Part shown: piece after piece, positions 39,001 through 59,900 of the stretch
How positions within the stretch are numbered: position 1 is the first letter of the stretch
How the letters are laid out: each line of letters starts with the position of its first letter
From: Pomacea canaliculata
Lineage: Eukaryota; Mollusca; Gastropoda; Architaenioglossa; Ampullariidae
Assembly: GCF_003073045.1 (NCBI RefSeq)
Contig: NC_037592.1
Span: 11,002,007-11,066,006, forward strand
Length of the DNA: 64,000 nt
Direction of reading: 5' to 3'
Translations under genes and position numbers: made by a program
The notes under the pieces: model-generated
Database searches by the model: none
Told to the model about the DNA's origin: nothing
What the model saw: only the letters and a program-made list of their open reading frames with translations

Positions 39001-40341
39001 CCTGTATCACACTTGCCTCTTGTTTTTCTATCTTGCCTTGTTTAGCTTCAGTTCTTTGTTGGAATGGTGTATGCCATTCAAGGCATCATCCTTGAATGCG
39101 AATTCCCGATGTGGATGCAATGGGCAGGCATTGTTTACGGCATCACAATTATTGCCCTCTTCATCAATTTCTATATCCAGGCTTATATCAAGGTAAAGAA
39201 CACTTGCAGGTTTTTTTGTACCTTTCTGTTCATCTATAGATTCAGTTTGTTATGGGCATCACTCACGCCATTCAGTCATTGGTGGTTGGCTGTGATTTCC
39301 CCGATTGGATGCATTGGGCCCTGATATTTTATGCTTTCACCATTTTGATGCTCTTCCTGAACTTCTACTTCCACGCCTATATCAAAGCGCAGAAGAGAAA
39401 GGTAATAACAGTTATCTAAAGCTAATAACAGGTATCTAAAGGCAATAACAGTTATGTAAAGGTAATAACAGTTATCTAAAGGTAATAACAGTTATCTAAT
39501 AATGTTTCTGATCATTGTATTTCATTATTCCTACCCCCTTTATAGTCAAGCTCATAATTTTTACAAGTGCAGATGCTGCAACTAAGTCAAGATCGAGTAC
39601 CTTGTTCTCGTCTCTGTATAGGCTAAAATACCATAATAATAACAGGCTGTTTGTACCATGCATCATCTCAAAGTTCTATGTGCCTTAAGATATATACACA
39701 CACACACATAATCATTAGCTTGCATGTAAATTTGTTTACCTAAAATTTTACAAGTTTGAAGTAATACATATTACTTTCTTTTCCTGAAGGAAAGCAAAAA
39801 TGTAGGCATAAAAAAAATCTGCTGGTATAATAGAATTTATCTAGACTATTTTCCCATTGTCAAAGTACTGTCATGGCCAGTCCAAAAGATAGAGATGAAT
39901 AAGAAATTCCAGCTTAGACTGTAACTGCCAGAGCTGGATGAGTTTTAGCTGCATTGGTTGAAATCTGTTCTGGGTTGAAGTGCATATTGTTTTCAGTATT
40001 AGTATGCCCATACACATTAATATTTCTGCATACTTTATAACCCTTAATAAGCAGATCAGGAATAAGTAGACTGGAGAAAAATGTTTGCTTCATTTCACTA
40101 CCAAACTGCTTGCATATGTCTTTATTAATGTTTGTTAAAAAGGAGTATTGTGGTGTACAATTTTGTCATCTGCATAAATCATATATTCTCTTTGATAAGT
40201 CTTAATTTAATTTATCTTTTGTAATAACAGGCTGACAACAAAAAACTCACATCTAATGGAAAACAAGCAAATGGATATGTTTCTAATGGTGATACCAAGC
40301 TGCCAAAGCAATGGAAGGCTGAAGCTAAGAAAGACAAGTAG
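33100..40341 (+). CDS. ELOVL4: Very-long-chain fatty acid elongase, ELOVL4-like
   Basis: Coding exons: 33100-33166, 33985-34172, 34502-34582, 34916-35087, 35473-35600, then either 39046-39192 or 39240-39401, then 40231-40341. The product is 297 or 302 aa. The ATG sits in a near-ideal Kozak context (CCACCATGG). Signatures are K-x-x-E-x-x-D-T, the catalytic histidine box H-V-Y-H-H at 147-151, [12 protein letters not shown], W-W-K-R-Y-L-T and T-x-x-Q-x-x-Q, whose last Q is supplied by either alternative exon. These and the W-V-A-G-G-Q segment fit the ELOVL4 class, which elongates long and very long (poly)unsaturated acyl-CoAs in the ER. The C-terminus K-K-D-K is a dilysine ER-retrieval signal, as known for ELOVL4. 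Exon architecture is shared with the minus-strand elongase at 22.0-26.6 kb. Intron 5 is 3.4 kb and holds a MITE. Confidence 0.93.
36317..36489. mobile_element. hAT-like non-autonomous element (MITE)
   Basis: The 173-bp element has terminal inverted repeats CAGTGATGCCCAACC and, reading inwards from the other end, CAGGGGTGCCCAAGC. It is flanked by 8-bp direct repeats ATTTAAAG and ATCTAAAG (one mismatch). An 8-bp duplication and CAG-type ends are typical of hAT transposons. It has no coding capacity and lies in intron 5 of the ELOVL4-like gene. Confidence 0.75.
39046..39401 (+). other. Tandem mutually exclusive exon pair (6a 39046-39192, 6b 39240-39401)
   Basis: Both exons start and end in phase 0 and encode the same region: the end of T-x-x-Q-x-x-Q, a hydrophobic hairpin with C-x-F-P-x-W-M-x-W-A in the middle, and N-F-Y-x-x-A-Y-I-K at the end. 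By hand alignment 26 of 49 residues are identical. Exon 6b carries five extra residues (A-Q-K-R-K). The gap between them is 47 nt, probably too short for splicing 6a to 6b, so each transcript should contain only one. Confidence 0.85.
39401..39500 (+). repeat. Five-copy 20-bp tandem repeat containing the exon 6b donor
   Basis: Units of the form GGTAATAACAGTTATCTAAA repeat five times without gaps, starting at the last base of exon 6b. The functional donor AAAG|GTAATA is unit 1. Units 4 and 5 keep the same donor sequence, unit 2 has lost it and unit 3 has GC. Reading through meets an in-frame TAA in the first unit. Confidence 0.9.
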
Positions 40342-42650
40342 ATTATAATAGATGATGGTGTACAACAAAGTTTTCAGTCTAAGCAGTGTTGTACACAGAA
40401 AAGCCGACATCAGTATATATAAAGTGACAGATGTTTCTGTGGATTTTCCATTATTATTATTTTATAGTTTTTGAGTGTTTGAAAACTTAACTATTTAAAA
40501 CACAGGTTCTGCTGAAGATTACACTGTATTTTTCACCACAAGAAATAATGCTGCTTTTCATATGAGGTGCCATGGCATTAAATGTAGAATCTTATGTCTC
40601 TACACAAACTGGTCATACTTTGATGTTTTTGTTACTATAACAATTTTTTAAAATACTTTATTGGTTTTATCAAGTAATCTTGCAAACAGCCTTAAATTCC
40701 CACTAAATCCCAGTCAATATTTTAATCTGGGTATTGTTTCATGTCAATTAATGCTCAGGGTTTGCATATCATTTTCAGAGAATGATGTGGAAAATTCTTA
40801 GGTTAAATTTCTAACAAATTATTCCTTTCCTTCCAGAGAAATTGGCATTTGTGTACATGTTGGTATAGTGGGTGTGTGTGGACGCACATGCACAAGATGT
40901 GCAGGAAAGATCATATTCCACTGTAATATATGCAATATTTATCACAGAATGTTTGTGAAAATCTGACACTTTGCAAAATTAACTGTGAAAACTATCATGT
41001 TAATGTCGCATTGTTTATTAAATTCGATTGCATCTTGTGGATCCAATTAGTTTTGTTTCATTTCTTTAGAACTTTGTTTCAAGAGCCAAAAAACACATCA
41101 TTTCACTGTCTAATTGTAACTAACAGGGCCGTTGGTTACACTGTAGTGAAATATATAGACATAATGTTACAAAAAAATTTTTAAATCATGCACCTGCTGT
41201 ATCACTACTATGGAATCCCAGTTTTACATTTCTAGAAGAAGAGAGGCAATATGCTTTTAACCAATGAAATAACTTTTGTCTTTTTCACTTCTATTTATTA
41301 TTTTTCTTGGAAATAATATATATTGAAAGCATTCTCCAGTGTAAAGCGGTTTTGTTTTGCAAACATTTTTTGGTCTATTCCTGCTTTATTTTACAAATAA
41401 AGATCAAAAATGCATTTGCATCTGTGAGTCACCAAAACCTTTTGCATCCTTTTCTTTGACACAATTACTGTGACCAATGATCTAAACAGCAAATTTTTAT
41501 TAGAACGCTTACTGCATAAACAACCTCAACATAAGTTTTAGGGGAAGTGAAATCATTTTTATCATCTGTAAATATTAAGTTTTCTAAATTCTTCAGAAAT
41601 GGTCAAAGTTGCCCATATTTATCATTTTCATTCCATACTAGACATCCATGTCTCTAATTTTTTTAACATACTCTTAGCATGTGAAGACTCATAATAAGAG
41701 CAGTCTTCTCTTTTCTGATTATTTAAATGAACCACAAACTGCTGTTTTCATTTTTGTAGTTTCTTTTCCTTTATTTTTGCAAGGATGTCTAAAATTTACT
41801 AAACAAGCATTTAACTCTCAATGTACAAGGAACTATTGAATGGTATTGCTTGCATATTGTTGCCTTTTACTATAAGTTTGTTAATATATTTGTTTTTGTT
41901 TGTTTGAATTTTTATTTGGTAAATCAACAGCTGTCACAGGATTTTGTGTGCCAAACAATTATGATGTCATTGAAAGTTTTAAGGAATAATGGCATAATAT
42001 GTGATGCTCTTTTGACCAGATTCCATTGCAGATAGTGTGATAAAACCATAACCACGTGTCTGGATCACAAATTAAAATAGGGATGCATAATTTGGCAGTT
42101 TCAAGAAAACGCGTGTTATGGCAATTTCCATGACATCTTTAATGCTTATAGCATTTTTTGTTAACAAAGAGAGATTTTTATATTTATAGACAAATTCAAC
42201 AAACTTACGTTTTAAGGATGTGTGCATGACTTGAGGTTTGATTCTTAAAATGACTTCAGTGTTGTGCCAACTTTTTAATTCTATTTGCTTTTATACAATC
42301 TATTTCCTCTGAAATCACAACTGACGTGATTTCCAGCATACCATATTTATACATACATTTGTAAAAAGTAGAGAAAAACAGCCCCCATTCTTCCTTTCAG
42401 GCTGCCAGATAAGGTCATTTTTCCAGCAAAAAAGTTTATTGCAAAATGCACCTATAAGCCTTCACTGTAGTCAATAATCAGTTAAAATAATGGAATTTAA
42501 TCTAACTGTAACCTTTTGAATACAAACATTTCCCAATTATAAATTTTTTCTTCCATGTCATTAAAGTATTTACTGCATTATTATCCCGTACAATCTCAAT
42601 GTATTTTATAATTGCTTTTTAAGTACTAAGTAAATGAATATTATAATAAA
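40342..42650 (+). other. 3'UTR of the ELOVL4-like gene with two candidate poly(A) signals
   Basis: AATAAA occurs at 41396-41401 and at 42645-42650 on the plus strand. Either could end the transcript; the first gives a 3'UTR of about 1.1 kb, the second about 2.3 kb. No coding exon is visible in this AT-rich stretch. Confidence 0.5.
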
Positions 42651-42879
42651 GTGTGCCATGAAGTTTAACTCAAGAGTTGTTACACTGCTAGTTCTATTTG
42701 TAAGAGTAACATTTGTGTTTGGTTCTAAAATCTATCTGCTGTCTAACTGTCTTTCACTTTTTGTGGATGCATGCATACAAAATCATTGGACTGACAGAAA
42801 GTGATGATAGTACATTAAGATATACAAGCTTGACAGAACTGAACAAACACTTCTACTTATATGTATATCAATAACTTGT

Positions 42880-42885
42880 TTTATT
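42880..42885 (-). terminator. Candidate poly(A) signal of CHD1L
   Basis: TTTATT on the plus strand reads AATAAA on the minus strand, about 240 bases after the CHD1L stop codon. It is about 230 bp from the distal poly(A) signal of the convergent ELOVL4-like gene. Confidence 0.4.
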
Positions 42886-43123
42886 TTTTCTCCAGGCACT
42901 TCTAAGCTTGTACAAAATAAATGTGAAAATATGATAATAGCTATTTTACTGGATGGATACAAAGTACAGTCTAGCACTTTTCAAAATCCTTATGTGGGGT
43001 TGGGGGGGAAAGAGTAGGTAAGCATGTGAGTGTGTTGCAGAGAATATACAGATGATCATTTAGATGACTGAAAAAGTAACTATTTGCTGGACTGAGTTAC
43101 CATGGATGGTCCTGTGGATGACG

Positions 43124-53782
<10,659 letters not shown>

Positions 53783-53984
53783 GCTGGCTATATACGTCCG
53801 TAGTTGCACAATCGTATTCGACACCAAATTTCCGCCGTAAACAAATGGTCAAGAAAGACTACTCTGTTTTGATAAGATAGAGTTATCGGTTGTCAATGAG
53901 CAGACTGCAAAGATGGAGGGTCGTGTCGATGTTGGATGAAATGAAAGGCCTTTTTGTGCAGAGTTAGGGAACAAACAGACCAGC
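53783..53984. promoter_or_regulatory. Bidirectional promoter of CHD1L (-) and VPS50 (+)
   Basis: Only 202 bp separate the two start codons, so both transcription starts and the core elements must lie here or within the first exons. Visible motifs are an E2F/ETS-like TTTCCGCC, GATAAGATA and a YY1-like CAAAGATGGAGG. No TATA box is seen. Motif assignments are by eye. Confidence 0.65.
53913..53939 (+). other. Possible upstream ORF in the VPS50 leader
   Basis: ATG at 53913 opens eight codons ending in TGA at 53937-53939. It is in the same frame as the VPS50 start, so the TGA also marks the start at 53985 as the first usable in-frame ATG. The uORF exists only if transcription begins upstream of 53913. 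Confidence 0.35.
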
Positions 53985-56900
53985 ATGGACTTGAAACAGA
54001 AATTAAAGCTTTTGATAGGAAAACAGGTCAGATGAATAGTTCTTTAAGTTTCAATTAAAATTCCCAAGAGTTTACTTTGAATTGAAATACATCACCAAAC
54101 CGCTTGTGCATTTGTTGTTTTCCGCTTCATAAATCTTTCATCATTAAACCACAACCTTTTTACTATAGTTTTATATGAAATTAAATACGTGAATTTGTTG
54201 GCAAAGCTTTTATTTTAATACAATAAATACAATAAATTTGAATGAGAGCTTGTCACTTTTTCTTCAATTTTTAAATGTAGGAAAGTCCTCAGTCTCCCCA
54301 GGAAGAGAAGATTCATGCTAATGTGACAGACTATCTGAGTGGCACTCCAACAGTTAACAAACTGAAGGTACTATTTTCCAAAGCTAGTGCCAAGTATTTC
54401 ATCCTTAACAATTTTTTATTTATTATTCACTAACGACGACTTGAATGTCACAACAATGTGTGTTAGGTTTCTTGGCATCCACTTATCTCGCTTATACAAG
54501 AAACTATGCAGTTTGTATGTGTGTATGCAAGTGACTAGATAGAGGAGGGAAAATGTTGGTTGTTATGCTATATGTATAATAAACAATAATAACCAAGATC
54601 TGACATTACTAAAATTGAAGTAAAAACATATTCTGAGAGCTAATGTGCTTTTAAACTGTGTTAATCATTTGCATTTTGGATGCTATCATGGTTTTATTCA
54701 TGTGACAGTTTGAGAGACCTAGCAACCCACAAGAGGAACAGGATATCATTGACACTATTGATCCCGCTTATTACAAGGATGAAACATTTGACACAAGTTT
54801 ATTTGAACTGGAGGTGATTGTGATATGTCATAAATATATTTTACAATCCATATATTCATGCAAGTTATGTACAAAATATTTCTGCTGTAGACTCATGGTT
54901 TAAGAGATACCATTATTCATTTGACAGATTGCAATGATATGAAAAGGAAGCCACTATACCTTGTCTTATAAGTCTGTATTTATAATCAATTTCTAGTTAG
55001 TTATCAGTTAATGGTATACAATTATTTTCAAATCAATATTTTTTGGTTTAATTTATTACAAGGTAATATTATCATCTAAGCAATAGCTCTATTTCATTTG
55101 TGACATAAAGATCTATAGACATTGGTATTATTATCTTTATTTCCTGTGACACCACAAAAGTAAGTTTGCCCTTATGCTAAGGCCTTATTAAGTTATTATC
55201 ATTTGCCCAAAGTTCTCATAGTGACTGCTCTGGCTATAATCTAGGTCAATCCATGTGTGTTTTTCTGCTCAGAATATAAAATCAAGTCTCAGTTCAGTTT
55301 TGTGATGAGCTTTAATACTTCATTCTGTAAGCTTGCTAGTAACTTTGATCCTAATTCCATGCTTGTCTAGTTAGCCTTTAAGAAGTATTTCTAGTTTGTT
55401 GTAGCATGTGTTAAATAGTGTGGTTACATAGGGAATTTTTGTTCTGTTGTTTGTGACTGTTGTCTAACAACAGTATTGTAAAAAAAAATAATGATTTTTT
55501 TATCATGTTGCATTTAAATATAGGTATACATGTAGAGGAATTACATTTATATCTAGATTTTTTTTAAAAAAAAAAAACCAAAACAAAACAGAAACTGCCA
55601 GAAGAGGTTGATTTGGACAAAGTTACAGATGACAGGACCAAACTTGGTCGCCAGTTGAATGTTGTAAGTAGAGTCTTACTTTATGGTGACACTAATACCA
55701 ATACATTTGTATGATCATATAATTTCAGTTAAAAAATATGATGCATGCAAGTATATATATATTTGATCAGCATAGCCATAGAACAATAATAAATAGTTTT
55801 ATGGTATCTCAACCTACTGCAGTTTTTCTTAATTTAAATATGGATGACATGTACAAAGATGCAGAATTTATTTTGTTTTGTAATGTGCAGGTATCAAAGC
55901 GGATATCAGAGTTAATCTTACAAAATCATGCAGCTTATGCAGTAGAGTTGGAGAGGGTGATGGAGCTGCAGCGCACCCTACAAGCAGCCAGTGGCATTTG
56001 TGTCAGGGGTCGTAGGTAAAAATTAGTTTTAAATCATTTTGTACCTTGAATGTTGTTAAAAGAGATTTATCTCTTAGTTCAAAGATTTGTCTCTACCTTC
56101 ATTCCACTCTGTGAAAAACCCTGCAAAGGGGAGCAATGTCCCTTAGCAGAGTACCATCCCTTGTGGGTAACATGTTTAATTCTCTGAAATTCATGTAACA
56201 TGGTCCAGTTTCATGGACTGGTGTCAACTTAACACTTATTTTTAGACATTTTTAAATCTTAAGACCCCTTTAAACAGCTGAGCACAGATGCATGCAAGTT
56301 TTTTTTGTCTTATTGTGTTAAGTTTAATGTCTGTGTGTGAGAAAAGAGAGTGAGTTAAAAATATTAGAGGTGCATAATTTAGATTTTTTTATGCTTGTGG
56401 CAGGTTAGTGGTTTTAAAGCTGTGAGATAGAGTTGTGCATTAGAAAATTAGGAAACAATGTACAGTGACAGTGGTTGGTTTTTTTTTAATCTACTTAGAT
56501 TTAACTTTTGACAGGCAACTGGGACATGCAAGACAGAGCTTCACCATCGCTAGCCTTGGGCTTCTGGCCAACTACCGCAAAAGACAGCAACTTTTGGGAC
56601 TACTGAAGTCTTTGCGAACAATCAAAACATTGGTAAAACTTAAACAATACTGAAACATGGTCTTAAGTAATTAATGACTCATACTAGAAATCCGTTCAAA
56701 ATGTTCATGAAAGATGTTGACATCTAATTTTTGTTTTTCAATTTGCAAGTTTGAAATTCTGTACCACATAATACACATGCATAAAATAGATGTTACAAGC
56801 AATCTTTCATTTTTGGAGAGCGCTTGTTACATTTAAGAACAATTTGGTTGTTTTACAGCAAAGAACTGACTTAAGACTACGGGAACTCATGGAGGTAAGT

Positions 56901-59900
56901 CGTCAGTTTCATACTCATTTATTTAGCTCTCACTATTGATATATTAAGTGCAAGATTTAATAGATTAAACATGTCTTGCTTAATCTATTATTTGCATTGC
57001 AAAAGGTGATAAATAATTTTAGGACATTCTTGATACTGAATACAATAATAAAGTAATAATATTGTAGTTTGGATAACAATTATAGGAGGAAGACTATAGT
57101 GGGGCCATCCAGCTGTGTCTAGAATGCCAGAAGGCTGCTAGTACATTCCGACACTATAAGTGCATCAGGTAAGTTTTTTTCCCTTGTTCTCAAGATCTTA
57201 TCAAATTATGTTTAAACTTAACTCTCAACCATTTTTTCAGTTGTAAAAAGCAGTTAAATGAAAGCAGCAAGACTCGGTCAGCATCACTCTGCACTTATTT
57301 TATTATGTGGCTTTACTGGAAACTAGCTGTAATTTGAAAAGGCTAACAGAACCTGCTAAATGGTAGCAGTGAATTGGAAGCAGATTTTTTTTCTTCACAA
57401 TGTTTATGATTTGTGTTTATAGTGAGCTGAGCTCTAAACTGCAGGATACCTTGGAGATGATAGAAGAACAGCTAGATGTAGCTTTGTCTAAGACATGCTC
57501 TGGCTTTGATGTTAATCACTATGAAAAAGTACAAAATGCTTACAAACTTCTTGGGAAAACACAGGTATGACATTCTTTACTTTTTAAGAATGAAATGGTT
57601 TCAGTACATTCATACATGAATAAAAGGTAGCAGTGGCAAGATGATTTAAGCTATACCTTCTAATGGGCTTGTAAAATACAATATTTGCTGAACTACATAG
57701 AGGAAAAAGCCTGAAAAACATGTTTTTCCATCTTTAGGTGGTAAGAACAAACAGCTGATGTTGGACTGTGTTTAAAGAAAGCTTCAAAACATTTTTTCTT
57801 GCCAGAACTAACATAATATTAAGCAAAAAAAAAAAAAAAAGCCATCACTACTGACTTCTTCAGAAAATTGTGTTTTAACTCTCTAGGACTCCTCTTCATT
57901 TTTATGTTTGAACTCTTATAAAATATTGCTTCTTTGCTGTTTCTGTTACTTTTGTGTGTGTTGTATGTGAATGTGAGTGTGTATGTGTGTGTTGTATGAG
58001 TGTGTGTAGAGCAATCACATGTAAGAGAATAGGATGTGTTCATGTATATGTATGTTGAATGTGGGGGTGTTTGTGTGTGTAGAACGTGCACTTGTGAAAG
58101 ATGGATGTGATATACATATTCATGTGCTTGTGTATATTATTTAGTTCTGAATTATTTTTAGCTTTAGTATTTACATTTCAATCTGTATCCACTGCACATT
58201 CAGACAGCAATGGACCAGCTGCATATGCACTTTGCTAGTGCCATCCACAATACAGCCTTCACCATTGTATTGGGCTACGTGGAGCTTTGTGTAGGGTCAG
58301 CTGGATCCAACTTTCAAAAGAGACAGTACCAAGACTTATGCAAGGTAGAGAAACTGACAGCTAGTCAGTGACAGGGCCTGGCTCTTTTTTTAAAAATAGG
58401 TTTGGCTACATTCAGTCTTTCCTTACTGACCAACTTTTAGTGCTGTTTTGCTCCCTGTTTTTTTAATCATTATTGTACCTAGAAAAAGAGAACAAAGATA
58501 TAATGAGTATATTTGGCAGAAAAAATATTGATTTTATCAAAATCGTTTTCTCTAAAATAATTTTCAGTAAAAAACCTTATTTTTTTTTGTCCTTTCTTTT
58601 TTCTGCAGCATGTTACCATTGAGAGCTTCACTCCATGTCTACTTGATCTATGCAAAGCGCTGTGGGGTGTCATGCGCAGCTATTATCAGACCATGGAGTG
58701 GCACGAAACACATGATCAAGACTTGGTGCAGCTGTCAGCAACAGAAGGTAAAGGGGGGATTACTACAGCAGGTGAGGGTAGGAGGGAGGAGGGTTTATCA
58801 GAGAAAGAGATAAGGTGTTAATCAAAGTGTATACAGATGAAGACTTGTATGCAATTCTGCAGTCATTTTGCTGAAAGTTTAAGCTTAGGCTTAAGAAGAT
58901 AAAATATTGTAACACAAAGAAATATACAGAGAAAAAGTAAAATCACTTGAATATATGACATGGATCTGGAATTTTTTGCATGGACCAAAGATGATGGGGC
59001 AGCAGTGGAGGCAACATTCAACCGTCGATATGTGATGCAAAAGCTGGAATATGGCCGTGGACGAATATGGCAAGATGTGCAGCAAAAAGTGAAGACATAT
59101 GTCCTTGCTGTTGACCTTGCTCACTTCAAGCTCGAACAGTTTATCCATGTCCTTGACCTCATAAACAGGTGAATCTTGAAATCCGATGAACTCTTTTTCT
59201 AGTGTATATCATGTTTGCATCTTCATTGCATTAGCATACACATCATAATAAAATATAAAATAATTTAGTCTTGTTTTCTATATTAAATGTATTGAAATGG
59301 TTTGAGGTCATCCACAATGAAGTGCTACTCAAATTAAGCAGATGCTAAACAGTTAGTGTGTATTAAGAAAATGATTTCTAAATGAAAATTTAATTCACTT
59401 TTTCTCCTTTTCACCTTGTTCTTTTTATCTCGGTATGTGATTCAGTCGTCTCATCAGTTCTCGGTTAAAAACATGACTATTCCTATGTACTGAGCTGTTT
59501 TGATATACTTTGTTATCTGCTGCTTGTGCTTTTCTTTATACAGTTAATGAAAGGCCTGTTATCTAAACCACATTTCCTTGTTCTCTTATCCTCTCTCACA
59601 ACTCTAGGATGATTAAAATTGGTGAAGAATTTTGTGGTAGCAAGTCAGAAGGTCTGCAAGATTCTCTCAAACAGCAAAGTCTGAACTACTTCAAGAATCA
59701 CCACAGGTAATCAGCTAAACCATTATGTTTTAAGTCAGCTTCAGTCAAAAATATTTAATGACCCTCATTTGGACTAGCAGTAGAATTACGCAAGAAAAGC
59801 TGGTTGACTAACATAAGGAGTTGGGGACCTTATGAGGGCGCAAGAGAAGCCCTGCTGGCCTGAGTTTACTTCTGCTGTGCTCCATCAACTCTCTCCTAAG

